Position numbers and translations under genes: made by a program. From the NCBI RefSeq assembly GCF_040712315.1, contig NC_134017.1, forward strand, positions 15,344,001-15,408,000: 64,000 bases of DNA, written 5' to 3'. Shown here piece by piece: positions 1-11,367 of the stretch. Source of the stretch: Castanea sativa. Lineage: Eukaryota; Streptophyta; Magnoliopsida; Fagales; Fagaceae. Position 1 is the stretch's first letter; each line of letters begins with the position of its first letter. The notes below the pieces were generated by a model. That model was not told the DNA's origin. It ran no database searches and saw nothing but the letters and a program-made list of their open reading frames with translations.

Positions 1-374
1 AGCTTTTGTAGCTAGCACTTTACGGCCATGTGCTGATCCCGGTTTCATGAGTGTATTTGAGATTAAGTCCAAATCTCGTAGGGAGCGGCCCCACCCCCAC
101 ACTCACATAGGTGAAATTTTTTCAAGGGTGCTCCTGTAATTCTGACACCCCACTCATACGAGCTACAAATTTCATTAAGAGTTTTTTACTCAACCTCTCC
201 ACATTACAGGATAAATGCACTTACATCATAGGGATGAACAATTAAAAAATTATTTACAAATTAAATAATTAAAAAAAATTGTGCATTTCTTTCGACCATC
301 GTATGATTCGTTTTTCCCATTGAACCCAATTCTCAAGATCTCTGGTCTTTGGGTTGGGTATCCTCATACATGGC
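1..374 (-). other. Copia 3' non-coding region
   Basis: This stretch follows the RNase H stop codon of the minus-strand copia element. It has no coding signal and no match to the 5' LTR at 5143-5926, so the 3' LTR must begin to the left of the window. It contains a short G-rich tract on the minus strand near 80-105. Confidence 0.6.
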
Positions 375-1653
375 TCATGATTCTATGGACTTTAGTCCCA
401 TCCCCCTCGATGTATTCCAGACTCTATCTTTTGCCAAGGCCTTGGTAAATGGATCTGCAAGATTATCATTAGATTTAATATAATCCACAGTTATGATGCC
501 ACTACTCAAATAAGATTGCACGGTACTGTGCTTTCTTCTTATAGGTCTAGATAGGGCTGTCCATGGGTTGGGTTGGGTCGGTTTTGGACCCAACTCGGAC
601 TCGACCCGCTGGCGTCGGGTGGAGGGGCGGAGGAACTCGTAACCGACCGTCGAAAAAATCGGTTGAGTCAGTTTCGGGTGCGGGTGAGCGTTGGTCGGGC
701 CGGGCGAGTCGCCGAAATAAAGAAAGGATCGAAATCTGGAAAAAAAAAAAAAAAAAAAAAAAAGCGTCGTCAGAATCTGAAAAAACTCACCGGATTCTGG
801 AAAAACTAGTCGGATTCTGCATTTTCTCGCCGGATTGTACATGTTTTTGCTAAAAATTGCTGGGATTTGGCCGGATTTCCTTGAATCGAAGCTTGATCTC
901 ATCGGATCTCCTCAATTCGAAGCTTGTTATCGCCAGATCTCCTCGAATCTAAGCTCGATCTTACCAAATATAATCGAGTTCTCTTTAGATATCCTCGAAT
1001 CTAAGCTTCATCTTGCCGGAGTTGGCCGGATTTAAGCATATTTGAGTGAGGATTTGAGTGGATTGAGTAGAGAAAGGCCAAATGTCGCCGAATCGGAGTT
1101 GAGAAACCCAAACGTCGCCGAATTTCAGCTTCTTTTTGTGGTTTTGTCGGGCGGGTCGGGTAGATTAGGTTTTTGAGGACGAAACCCGTCACTCGACCCG
1201 CCGGGGTCGGGTTCTAAAGACTGGGACTTGTCACCAACCTGTCGGAGGTGTCGGTTCGGCCGTGACGGGTCGGTTTCGGTCGGGCTAATCGGGTCCGACG
1301 GGTCGTCGGGTACTCTAGACAGCCCTAGGTCTGGATTTACCATTGTAATAACGGTTTTTAACTCTACCAATTGCAGCAGTGCTATCACAATGAATTAATA
1401 TAGGTGGAATTGGCTTTTCCCAAAGTGGAATTTCATATAACAAATCTCTAAGCTAATTTGCCTCTTCACTAGCTGAAGCTAATGCTATTAATTCAGCTTC
1501 CATTGTTGAATTAGCAATTATTGTTTGCTTTTTAGATTTCCAACAAATGACACCACTACCTAAGGTAAAAATATAACCAGTGGTAGAGAGAGAATCACCT
1601 GACAAAGTATTCCAATCGGCATCACTAAAACCTTCAATCACAGCAGGATATTT
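375..1653 (-). pseudogene. Copia RNase H domain, split by a MITE
   Basis: This is the RNase H end of the copia polyprotein. The minus-strand frame from 1641 shows the RNase H start (GFSDADWN) and the conserved TMEAELIALASA segment. A Trp codon has become TAG near 1456. The frame then continues through CDSTAAIGRVKN to position 1336, where the MITE at 552-1327 interrupts it. It resumes at 551 with RPIRRKHSTV and ends with the usual ADPFTKALA motif and a stop at 375. The two sides of the MITE are in register once the 8-bp target duplication is discounted. A T-run near 1652-1660 causes the frameshift that separates this part from the reverse transcriptase. Confidence 0.85.
552..1327. mobile_element. 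Non-autonomous hAT-type MITE (776 bp) inside copia
   Basis: The ends are perfect 10-bp inverted repeats: TAGGGCTGTC at 552-561 and GACAGCCCTA at 1318-1327. The flanks are an 8-bp target duplication with one mismatch, GGTCTAGA (544-551) and GGTCTGGA (1328-1335). Eight-bp duplications with TAGGG-type ends fit the hAT superfamily. The GC-rich ends are full of GGGTCGG-like units, and the core has a poly(A) run near 740-763 and repeated 'CGAATCTAAGCT' type units near 890-1010. No transposase is encoded. It interrupts the RNase H frame of the host copia element, so it is the younger insertion. Confidence 0.9.
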
Positions 1654-3077
1654 TTTTTATAAAACAAGCCATAACTTTTGGTACCAATTAAATATCTCAT
1701 TACTTGCTCAATAGCTAGCCAATGATCTTTACTAGGCTTGCTAGTAAACCTGCTTAGCACTCCTACTGCATATGCAATGTCAGGTCTAGTACAATCAGTA
1801 GTATAACGCAAACTACCAATGATGCTAGCATAAATTTTTTGATTAAAAATCTCATCATCATTATTCACAGGAAATAAATGAACACTAGAATCAAAAAGAG
1901 TAGTTACACTTTTGTGATCATGAAAATTATATTTTCTCAATATTTTCTCAACATAATGTGATTGATCAAGATATATTCCATCACATGCTTTTGTAATTTT
2001 CATGCCCAAAATAAAATTAGCCTCACCAAGATCTTTCATATCAAAATGGCTTTTAAGCATATTTTTTGTCTCATTTATAACATGCATATTTGAGCTAAAA
2101 ATCAACATATCATCCACATAGAGGCTAATAATAACATATAAATTATTCCATGATTTAGAATAAATACATTTATCACATTCATTTGATTTATAACCATTAT
2201 CAATCATGCAGGAATCAAACTTTTCATGCCACTGTTTAGGTGCTTGTTTTAAGCCATATAGGGATTTAGTTAGCTTACATACCTTGCTTTCTTGCCCAGG
2301 CTCTTCAAAGCCTTCAGGTTGATCCATATAAATCTCTTCCTCTAGGTCCCCATTTGGAAAAGCAGTTTTTACATCCATTTGATGAATTTTCAAATCAAAA
2401 ATTGCAGCAATAGCAATTAACAATCTAATAGATGTAATTCTTGTTACCGGAGAAAATGTATCAAAGAAATCAAGATCAGCTTTTTGTTTAAAGCCTTTTG
2501 CAACAAGTCTAGCTTTAAATTTATCTATTGATCCATCCGGTTTCAACTTTTTTCTAAGGACCCATTTACAACCTATGGTCTTACAACTCGGTGGAAGATC
2601 TACTAATTTCCAAGTTTTATTAGAAATTAGAGATTCCATCTTATCATTTACAGCCTCTTTCCAAAATATAGCATCAGGTGATGTTAAGACCTTTTTTAAA
2701 TTTTGGGGATTTTCCTCAATGTTAAAAACATAATAATCAGGACCAAAATCTTTTTCAACTCTAGCTCTTTTACTCCTTCTAGGTTCCATTTCAAAATTTT
2801 CTTGATTTTGTAAATGTGAAGTAGAAGAACTAGGTTGTGACAAAATATTTTCTTTACCCCCACTATTTTTCAATTTAAAAGGAAATTTTTCTTCATGAAA
2901 AATTGCATCACCGGATTCAAAAATTATTTTGTTTTCAAGATCAAAAAATCTATAGGTTGCACTATTAAATGCATAACCAAGAAAAGCACAGATAGTAGCT
3001 CTTATACCTAATTTAGGTATTTTAAGGTCAGTAAGCCTTACATAAGCAAGACAACCCCATACTCTCAAATATCCCAA
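1638..3077 (-). pseudogene. Copia reverse transcriptase domain
   Basis: A 479-codon minus-strand frame covers the end of the integrase region (GYLRVWGCLAYVRL) and the reverse transcriptase. Visible landmarks are WKLVDLPPSCKTIGCKWVLR, KARLVAKGF, the catalytic YVDD box in ISLYVDDMLIF, SLYGLKQAPKQWHEKFD, and the end motif KDHWLAIEQVMRYLIGT. This is the standard RVT_2 family layout of plant copia elements. The frame is lost near 1655 in a run of eight T residues, and an in-frame TGA separates it from the integrase open frame upstream. The domain itself looks complete, with the catalytic aspartates kept. Confidence 0.92.
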
Positions 3078-3089
3078 ATTTGGCTTATG

Positions 3090-3569
3090 TCATTTCCACA
3101 TCTCAAAAGGTGTGGTGTGTGACTTTTTATGTGGCACCCTATTTAAAACATGACATGTAGTTAAAATAGCTTCACCCCAAAAATTTAAAGGTGCACCAGA
3201 TTCAATTAACATGGCATTTGTTAACTCAATTAAAGTTCTATTTTTTCTTTCAGCCACACCATTAGAAGCAGGTGAATAAGGTGCAGTAGTTTCATGGATA
3301 ATTCCCAAAGACTGAACAAATGAGTTGAATGCACTTGATTCATACTCACGGCCTCTATCACTTCTTATTCTTTTTATTTTTCTACCGAATTGGTTTTCAA
3401 CTTCTTTTAAAAAATCTTGAAATTTTTCAAAAGAATCACTTTTATTTTTCAAAAAATAAATAGTTGTATATTTTGAGAAATCATCAATAAAAGTGATAAT
3501 ATATCTATTTCCTCCACGAGTCAAAATTCCCTCAAATTCACATAAATCGGAGTGAATTAATTCAAGCAA
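3090..3569 (-). pseudogene. Copia integrase core
   Basis: A 159-codon minus-strand frame contains the integrase core: LIHSDLCEF with the first catalytic Asp, FIDDFSKYTTIYFLKNKS, RSDRGREYES with the second Asp, and SPASNGVAERKNRTL with the catalytic Glu. All three D,D,E residues are visible. It ends at a TGA where a CGA Arg codon would fit, in the same frame as the reverse transcriptase segment; this looks like a CpG transition. A frameshift near 3570 separates it from the zinc-binding part upstream. Confidence 0.9.
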
Positions 3570-4378
3570 TTTGGTATTTCTTGCAACACTTTATGAGGCC
3601 TTTTTGTAATCTTAGCTTGACTACAAATTTCACATTTTTCAAAATCTTTTGACAGTCTTGGAATTAATCGTAAACTACTTATGATTCCCACATATCTACT
3701 ATTTATATGACACAAACGAGCATGCCAAAAATTAACAGAAGAAAGCATATAAACTGAATTGGTAGATGCTTTATTATTCTCAACATTTAATTTAAACATT
3801 CCATCACAAGCATAACCCTTTCCCACAAATAATCCCTTTTTAGTGATTACATAATTATCAGATTCTATAGTTTGCTTGAAGCCAGCCTTGTTAAGCAAAA
3901 AACTTGACATCAAATTCTTCCTCATGGACGGAGTATAAAGTACATCTTTCAATGTTAGCACACGTCCAGAAGTGAATTTCAATTCAACCTCACCACTCCC
4001 AAAAACCTTGGTTTTACTAGAGTCACCAAGCATAACAGTTTTTTCTTCTTCAAAAGGAGTGTACAATTTGAACCAATTTTTGTCATAGCAGACGTGCCTA
4101 TTAGCACTAGAATCTGCCCACCACCCTTCAACATATTGCACCATATTGATGTCTGTAATCATAGCCACTAAAGGCTCTTCGGTTACGTTAGCCTGCGGGA
4201 CAGATTCACGTTTCCGAAATTTGCAAAATCGAGCAATATGCCCACTCTTGCCACAGACAAAACATGATCTATTAAATTGATCTCGTGAAGGGGGTCCTTG
4301 GTTCTTATTGTAATTTTTATTTGGGTTTCCCCTTCCTTGAGGTGATCTATTATTGTTTTTAAAGGCTTTCTTTTTGGC
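3557..4378 (-). pseudogene. Copia zinc knuckle, protease and integrase zinc-binding region
   Basis: Reading minus from about 4378, this frame holds a CCHC knuckle ([17 protein letters not shown], about 4267-4217). The aspartic protease follows with DSSANRHVC in place of the usual D-S/T-G-A, then [19 protein letters not shown] and [16 protein letters not shown], the H-H part of the integrase zinc finger, with the [15 protein letters not shown] pair of Cys residues. The protease active site reads Asp-Ser-Ser-Ala, so activity is doubtful. The frame breaks near 3570. A one-base loss near 4379 separates it from gag. Confidence 0.85.
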
Positions 4379-5121
4379 TTCAATTGACCATTTCTAGGAA
4401 AATGATTTTTGGGCATATTATTATTGGATGAAATAAGGTTTACCTTTGTGGTGGAATTACTATTGCTCTCTTGTGTCATGAGTGCATCTTGTTCTCTAGC
4501 CTCTTCCTCCACACGGATGCGTGTGATCAAGGTCTCCAAGGATGTCTCCTTTTGTTTGTGCCGCAAAGTCTTTTGGAACTCCCTCCAAGATTGTGGTAGT
4601 TTGTCAATTATGCCAGCTACCACCAAATTGTCTCCGATCTTTATGCCTTCGGATCTCAACTCTGCTACAATCATTGGGAAGTCTTGTGCTTGATCCACCA
4701 CCGATTTTCCATCCACCATTTGGTAACGAAAAAATCTACTAGTAGCATACTTCTTTGCACCTGCCTCCTCGGTATCATACTTGCTTTGCAAAGCTTTCCA
4801 AATTTTTTTAGCAAACTTGTAAGTTGTATCATAATAATCATAGAAATGATCGGCAAGACAATTCAATAGATAAGAGCGATAATTATATTCATCTTTTGTA
4901 TACTTATCTATTTTTTCTTGATGGAGAATATATTCTTTGTCACTTATCTTATCGGTAGGAACCTTTGACGGATTCTTCTCAGTGAGGATGTAGGCAATTT
5001 TTAGAAGACTCAAGTAAAAGAGGACCTTTCCTTTCCACCTCTTGAAGTGGGCTCCCTTAAAACGAAAGGGCTTGTTGAGATCTCCAACAAGCTCATTTGG
5101 TTTCTCTTGTGTAGGCTCCAT
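4379..5121 (-). pseudogene. Copia gag (nucleocapsid precursor)
   Basis: The minus-strand frame starts at the ATG at 5121 ([12 protein letters not shown]), 21 nt inside the LTR end. It has the plant copia gag layout: a start segment with [19 protein letters not shown], then [18 protein letters not shown] and the helical core ([20 protein letters not shown]), then a basic Asn-rich tail before the zinc knuckle. The frame shifts near 4379, in an A-rich stretch, so gag no longer runs into its CCHC knuckle. An earlier in-frame ATG at 5178 lies inside the LTR and is unlikely to be the start. Confidence 0.85.
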
Positions 5122-5142
5122 GTGCTTGAATCTCCGTAAAAT

Positions 5143-5926
5143 TGTTGATGCAAACACAATGATAATGGAAATACACAAAGAAAAACTGAATAATACTTCT
5201 GAATTTTTTATTAATTTAAAGAGAGAAATTACACAACACTATTTAGACTGAGGCGCGGCACTCGCTCTCTTTAAGGAGATTCAAGCCCTTGGTTGGCTAA
5301 ACTTTGTAACCGGTGCAGACCGTCTCTGACTTGTCTCCCCAGGATACAACAGCCCAACAAGTGTCGATGCAGACCGTCTCTGACTTGTCTCCCCAGGATA
5401 CAACAGCCCAACAAGTGTCGTATGGCTAGAACAACCTCTGCACAAAGTATTCAAGCCCAAAGCTCCACCAGAAAGAACACCCTTCCTTGCCAAGAATCTC
5501 TCTATTTTTTTTTTTTTATGTGTGTGTATATTACAGTCATCTAGACTATGTCTGAATGGGTCTATTTATAGGCTCAATGGGCCTCACGAAATTACTACCC
5601 AAATTAATCTGATTAATTAGGTCCATTATTCTGATATAGTGGGTGTTACAAGATTAATTGTTGGATATTATTCTGATGGGCTAGAGTTACACAATTAATG
5701 GCGAGATAAGAAGTTTTCTGAATAATGAAAAGGCCCAATATTTGAGACAATTCATGTTAGCCCATTAATCACCACAATTAAAAAGAACAAAATAGTCTCT
5801 CTTCTTTTCAATGTGGGATTAAACATTTTTACTAACTCCTCATCTTCCACATTCAATCCCACATCTTTACATTTATTTTTATCACATTTATTCATTTTAA
5901 TTATTTAATATTAAAATGCTCCAACA
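5143..5926 (-). repeat. 5' LTR of the copia element (784 bp)
   Basis: On the minus strand the LTR runs from TGTTGGAGCA (5926) to GCATCAACA (5143), giving TG...CA ends and a short TGTTG/CAACA inverted repeat. Sequence outside is GATTC at 5927; the matching target duplication would be left of the window. It contains a pyrimidine-rich tract near 5500-5517 and a 54-bp tandem duplication at 5315-5420. The partner LTR is not available, so age cannot be judged from this element. Confidence 0.75.
5315..5420. repeat. 54-bp tandem duplication in the copia LTR
   Basis: Two adjacent near-identical copies begin GCAGACCGTCTC at 5315 and 5369. The copies each include CAGGATACAACAGCCCAACA. The period is 54 bp. 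It lies in the downstream (R/U5-like) half of the LTR. Confidence 0.9.
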
Positions 5927-6899
5927 GATTCTAAGGCATCATCCATGCTGATGTTTATTGGCATATCATGCTCTAGTCAGTAGGAAGATAATAAATAGCA
6001 CTTTAGCGACAATGACATTTATGTTACTGACAAACGACTTCTCATCAATTTCAATTTCCTACTTTTATTACGGCGAGAGAGATGGAGATATCTTTGTCCC
6101 CGTATTTCCCACTAAATTCCTCTCTCCTAAGCACACGATGGAAAAAGAAAAACCACCCGCGTTGACTGATAAAGCAATACTTTGATTAATGATTTCGGTG
6201 CCGTGAATGTCCCGTTGCTTATGACTTAACCAGTCATTGCCCCTATGTTGCTCCTATGAAAACAAGTTAACCAAACATAACCAAGTTATTCTCTTCAAAT
6301 TCATTGCCCCTATGAATCAACCTTTCCCTTGAGACATGGCATGGGCAGGTGTCCTAAATCAATATGACACGATCACATGTTCTCGTCGTATTGGGGACAC
6401 ACTAAATCTAAGCCTCTTCTTTAAGAGTATTCATATAAGCCGTCCTAAATCAGATATGACATGGTCACATGTTCTCGTCATATGGGAGACACTCTAAATC
6501 TAAGTCCTTTCTTTAAGAGGCTCATATTAGTTCACACACACACACACAAAATCTATTTTAGTAAAATAAATTTTTTTTTTTCTTTCACACAATTACTTTT
6601 CAAAAACATCCATATCCAATCATCTATTACTATCTTTGTATATATAAGTATAGTATTGTAAAAATGGATTTGCATGTGAATAGCAAATATGTATATTTAC
6701 ACAATTATTATAGCAGTAATTCAAATTTACATAAGTTTACATGGTTTGATGTAAGTAACTTTTTAAGTTAAAAGTGAAAATTTACCCCATGAACCATTAT
6801 ATATTGACTGATGTGAATGAGCTACTTGGCCATTCTCTTTCTTTAAGTCATTTCTTAGAGCGTGACATGTGAGAGGGAGATCTATTTATAACATGATGA
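5927..6899. other. Intergenic DNA without recognised genes
   Basis: AT-rich sequence with no credible coding region. It includes a local duplication of about 90 bp (6353-6530), a (CA) run near 6535-6547 and a T-run near 6570. Nothing else was recognised. Confidence 0.6.
6353..6530. repeat. Imperfect tandem duplication, about 90 bp period
   Basis: Two copies share CCTAAATCA, then CACATGTTCTCGTC and CTAAATCTAAG and a TTCTTTAAGAG end. They begin near 6353 and 6444. The copies differ by several substitutions and small indels. Confidence 0.75.
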
Positions 6900-7859
6900 G
6901 GCCTTGTTTGGATTTCAGTAAACTGAGTTAACATATCTAAGTTTTGTTAACTCATAATCCAAAAATAGTAGACCCCACAAGTGCAAAGCTTGTTTGGATG
7001 ATTTGTGAAACACTTAACTCAGTTAAAATATCTCAATTTTTGGGTTATGAGTGAACAAATTCGGAAACAAGCTAGCCTTGTTTTCAAGTTATGAGAAATG
7101 AGTTCAGTGGCAGAATTGTAGAAAAAATAAAGTTTTTGGGACCCGCACGCATGACTAGTCTCTATCAAGTCAGTCAGCAGTAAAGACGCAACGGCTATTT
7201 CTGTGTCATCTCTATTTTTGTTTCATCTCTGCCTCTGCTCTTGCAGCCAAAGAACACTGCTTCTCTTCTTCCTCCCTTCGATTTCTCACCTCATCCGAAG
7301 AACATTACACCTAAACACAAACATCAAACCCATAATTGGAACCCGGAAGCACGAATCCATAATAACAAACCCAAACCATTAATAAATCAAAAACCAAGTT
7401 AAATCAAACAAACCCAAACTATTAATAGGGAGAGAGATAGACGATGAGAGAGAGAGAGAGAACCTCACGAGGGAAGGACAGCCGATGATCTATGGGTTTG
7501 GGGTAGAGAAGTATGGAGAATCCAGTCTGGGTTTATGGGTTTTCTCTTCTTCGGCCTGAGCTGTGGATTTGTGAAAGGATAAACTTTGTGGGTTTGGCTA
7601 AGAGAAAGGAATCTCACTTGAGTGGCTTTAACTGAAGAGGTAAGAGTTTTTGTAATGTGGTGGGTACCACCATGTCAGCTTTAAGTAGAGTTTTCCAAAA
7701 AAAAAAAAAAAAAACAAGAGGAATTGGCACTCCAAACAAACTTTAGAATGAGTTAGTGAAAATTGAGTAAGAGAAATGAGTTAAAAGTTCCAAGTCATGA
7801 GAAATGGATAATGAGTGACGGGTTATGAGATATGAGTCATTGGCTAACCAAATAGGGCC
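6900..7859. mobile_element. Non-autonomous TIR element (about 960 bp), PIF/Harbinger-like
   Basis: The left end is GGCCTTGTTTGGAT at 6900 and the right end is CCAAATAGGGCC ending at 7859, an imperfect inverted pair. The flanks are TGA at 6897-6899 and at 7860-7862, a 3-bp target duplication. Three-bp duplications with GGCCTTGTTTGG ends suggest PIF/Harbinger, though the usual target is TWA. The interior is non-coding, with a (GA) run near 7445-7462, a poly(A) run near 7697-7714 and repeated 'ATGAGTTA'-type units near both ends. No transposase is present. Confidence 0.65.
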
Positions 7860-9390
7860 TGAGTGTTCCAATATTGTATTTGGTGTGACCGGAAAGACTA
7901 CTATTTTTTATTTTTTATTTGTTTTGTGTAAAGTGACGGTTTTTAGCGTGTTTCTATGGAGGGAGAGAATTGGGACTAGAGGAAAGGTGATTGGGAGGGG
8001 TTTCACTTTTTTAAATAATGATAATAAATAGGATCAAAATTTTCAATACATATGACTATATATTCTCTATTCCAATTAGTTAATTTTTAAAACATCAAAA
8101 GGAAATGGATAATTTTCTCTCCATTTTCCTATTTTTATCTCCTTGTTTCTCTCTCCAAACTTCCAAACATATTTTTAACAAAATAAACTATATAATACGT
8201 AATGCGGTCCACTATACATATATATAGAAATCTTTTATTTTTTTAATAAAAACCAAAAATATAGAAATTAAAATGAATGATATATCTTTTATTTTATTTT
8301 ATGGAATCTGTATTTTTTATTGTAAACACATAATCAGATCCAATTCCTAAAAAAGAAGACAAAGAAAATAAATAAATTAAAAGAGAAAAAAAATAAAAAG
8401 AGTGAAAAACTTTCATAGGACTGCGGCCCGAAAAATTGATGGGATCATATCCATTTTAATAATTGCAATACATATAAATCCAAATCGTTCAAAGAGTTCA
8501 AATAAATCAATATTTAAATTTTGTTTAAATCAATGGAGTATTGTAAATAAACATATGAGCACCAAAAAAAAAAAAAAAAAAAGAAGAAGAAGAAGAAAGC
8601 TAAACGCCCAGAAAAAAAAAATCAAAGAAAAGAAGCCAACATGTCCAAACAAAAGCAAAGCAAAAAAAAAAAAAAAAAAAAAAAAAGCCAACACATTGGA
8701 GACTTGGAGGTGAATTTTAAGGATATTTTTGAAAGCTCATTTTATGAGTTTTCCTCTCTTAGTTTCCTCTCTATTTTGGAGAGAACTTTTTGGAGGGCCC
8801 GAAGAGAAAATACTTAGGCCTCACCATTTATTTTCCTTCATCCCCATCCAACTAAACACACTTCAAAAAAGTTTTCCTACCCATTTTCTTTCCAAAGTTT
8901 TCCATTTACCCTATTTTACCTCCAAACAAACACACCTTGATTGTGACAAGGTAACTTTGAATGTTAAATTTTTTTTGATAGTTTATTGAGGCATGAGCTT
9001 TTGTGAGTTTTTAGCTAAATTTGTTTGATAGTTTCTCAACATTTAGGTATTAAATTTGAAATTTATCCCTCGTTTGATTGGTCAAATGACTCAAATCTAC
9101 GAATTGAATAATAAAATTTGGGAAAAGTCTAACAATGAGACCTTATAGTTTTATGAATTTTATCTTGAATTAAATTTAACCATAGTTTGTGTCACTTTAA
9201 AGTTTAAATTTGACACTTCCCAATTCCCATCTCTTATTTACAAAATAAATAAAAAAGAAATGAATAAAACTCTTTCGTCCATTAGTTCTGACATACCTTA
9301 TTACCCTAAGGTTAGATTCGCCTGCAAATGAAAATCTTCAACCAGAAAAAAAAAAAAAAGGTGTTTATTTGTCATAAACATAAAATTATA
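7860..9390. other. Intergenic AT-rich DNA with simple repeats
   Basis: No credible gene. Long A-runs occur near 8563-8582 and 8660-8685 with a GAA-rich stretch between them, giving Lys-rich spurious frames. The part at 8706-8938 is related in inverse orientation to the MITE at 11721-12363. Confidence 0.6.
8706..8938. mobile_element. Fragment of the same MITE family as 11721-12363
   Basis: The right end reads CTCCAAACAAACACACC, the reverse complement of the start of the element at 11721. The inner part (AAGTTTTCCTACCCATTTTC, TTTGGAGAGAAC, GGCCTCACCATTTATTTTCC) matches the reverse complement of 11740-11900. I could not find the left end. Confidence 0.55.
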
Positions 9391-9425
9391 CTAGTCTTAT
9401 CATACGCGCTTCGCGTGTGCGATGA
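9391..9425 (-). mobile_element. Helitron-type 3' terminus, minus orientation
   Basis: Read on the minus strand, a short hairpin (CACGCG/CGCGTA type, 9403-9420) is followed by about ten bases and then CTAG, with T next, matching the Helitron 3' rule (hairpin, CTRR, insertion next to T). It belongs to the same family as the two plus-strand ends at 11149 and 11543. The 5' end of this copy was not found; the element extends to the right. Confidence 0.5.
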
Positions 9426-10380
9426 TGTTTTATTTTTTATTTTTTTATAGTGTCATAATTTTTATTTATATATATATATATATATTTTTTATTTTAAGAA
9501 TTTAATTTATAAGTGGATAAAAGAATTTGAAATTAAATTAACGGGAGAGTGATTCTATTTTTTAGACAATATTTTAGTGAAAGTTAGAGTTAAATTTTTA
9601 CTGAATTATCCTTTAATTTTGTCTCTACTTAAACATAGAGATATAAAGGCATTTTTGAAACAAAAAATAAGGAACCCAAAGAAGAAAAGCCTTTTAAATA
9701 ATAGTATAGATAAGTATTTTTAAAGACTTTCCTCTTAATATTAAAAAAAAAAGTTCTTAATTAACAAAACGCTATTTTAAATGTCTGTCTTTTTTTTTAT
9801 TAAAAAATTACTGTATATTTGTTTTTTTTTTTTTTTATGAGTAAATGTATATTTGTATGAGTATTACTTGGTGGAAGACTACATATATCGGTCAATTATA
9901 AAGAAGACTTCCAAGTTCCAAGACAGGAGTCAACTAGGCCCAAATTCAAGATCACCGTATCACAATGTTGAGGATGTCCCAAAAGCTGGGGGTTTAGCGT
10001 GATTTGGGAACTTTTTGAAGAGTAGGACAAGTTTTTGCTTTCAATTTGGTTTTGATTTTGATTGCCGTGTCCAAGAGTAGGATAAAAGTCGTAAGATGCT
10101 AACATCAATTCTTGACTTTAGGCCCCAGGCCCAGAGAGTAGGTTTCAGCCCGACATGTACGCATTGAATTTGAAATTATTGTGGGGGCCCAATGACTTTA
10201 CCGGGTCATTGGGTCTTCACAATTAGAATCCTCCGCTATTAATCTATCAATCTCCACTGTTAATAAGACAATTTTCCTGTTTTGTCAAAAAAAATTTTGA
10301 CGTATTAAAATATATTCATACAAATTTTAAAATAATATAATCTTTAATTTATTTTATTTTGCTACAAAAAAGTAAAAAAT
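9426..10380. other. AT-rich non-coding DNA
   Basis: Probably in part the interior of the Helitron-like element ending at 9391. It includes a (TA) run near 9466-9484 and several T-runs. No gene seen. Confidence 0.5.
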
Positions 10381-10720
10381 GTTAAAATATAGTAATACTA
10401 TCTCATGTACAAAAGAAAAAAAAAAATTCTCACCACCCATTTGTCTTCAAATGTCTGATTCTTATTTGTATTTGTTATCTATTTGAATTTAAATACTTCA
10501 ATTATCTTTATAAAAAAGATACAAAATTACTTCTTCCAAAAAATGTTTAAAAAGTAATATTATCTCACGTACAAAAGGGCAAAAAAAAGAAAAAAAAACT
10601 ATTATTCTTACCACCCATTTGTATTTAAATGTCTAAGTCCTATCCATATTTGTTATTTATTTGTATTCTACTTCAATTATCTTTATAAAAAACAACATAA
10701 AAAATTACTTCAAAAAAAAA
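10380..10720. repeat. Degenerate tandem repeat, about 170 bp period
   Basis: Two diverged copies share CTCA(T/C)GTACAAAAG, then CACCACCCATTTGT, AAATGTCT, TATTTGTTAT and CTTCAATTATCTTTATAAAAA. They start near 10387 and 10560. Confidence 0.7.
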
Positions 10721-10939
10721 ACCCCCCCACTACCTCACATAAAAACTACTCATTCTTATCCTGAAATTTCTATGTTTTTTTTTTTAATTCTTTAAAACAT
10801 TCCAAATTTTTTTTTATCCAAATTCTATATAGTTATCACAAATCCTTCATCCATTCACACTAACATATATCATCTTTTTTTTGTTTAAATCTCAAATTTT
10901 TTTATTTATCACAATTCTTTTCCTTATCAATAAATTAAA

Positions 10940-11149
10940 ATGTTCCATTAGATTTCAACTTCTTATTGTTCTTTATCTCATTTTTAAACAATATTCCATA
11001 TTATCTTATCTCTTTCTTTAAAAAACAAAAGATACACATAGTTATTTATATATCACTTTTAAACATTAGTATAACACACAACCAAAAAAAAAAACAAATA
11101 AATAAAAAAGAGCATTGCTGCACGCGCAAAGTGCGTGTCATGATTCTAG
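10940..11149 (+). mobile_element. Helitron-like 3' end, first of two tandem copies
   Basis: The sequence ends with a CACGC/GCGTG hairpin (11121-11137) followed by ATGATTCTAG and then T, as expected for a Helitron 3' end (CTRR|T). The preceding 200 bp (TTTAAACAATATTCC, TTATTTATATATC, CAACCAAAAA, CAAATAAATAAA) reappear at 11368-11543. No RepHel protein is present, so it is non-autonomous. Confidence 0.5.
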
Positions 11150-11367
11150 TACTATTAATAAGAGGATTCTCGGTTTAGTTTTCAACTTTTTGTGTACTAA
11201 ATACCCTCACACAAATTTTTAAATTCTCTAAAATACATTTATCATTTACTTAAATAATTTTAAATAAATAAAAAAACACAAACTAGTTAAAAGAGTAATA
11301 TACTTTTCCTAAATTTTAGGTTTTTTCCTTTATCTTCTACATTTAGCCTAAAAATTAAGACATTGGT

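Larger units (their letters stand above)
1..5926 (-). mobile_element. Ty1/copia LTR retrotransposon, decayed, cut by the left window edge
   Basis: A minus-strand element with domain order gag, zinc knuckle, protease, integrase, reverse transcriptase, RNase H, which is the copia order. Its 5' LTR lies at 5143-5926. The 3' LTR is not in the window: positions 1-374 read on the minus strand are non-coding 3' sequence after the RNase H stop. The reading frame carries at least three frameshifts (near 1655, 3570 and 4379) and in-frame stops near 3090 and 1456, so it cannot make a polyprotein. No usual tRNA-Met primer site (TGGTATCAGAG) follows the LTR, and only about 21 nt separate the LTR end from the gag ATG. 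A 776-bp MITE is inserted at 552-1327. The family within copia was not determined. Confidence 0.9.

Noticed and set aside
8402..8713. Lys-rich 103-codon frame
   Set aside because: It is a translation of poly(A) and GAA-rich sequence, with no protein-like pattern.
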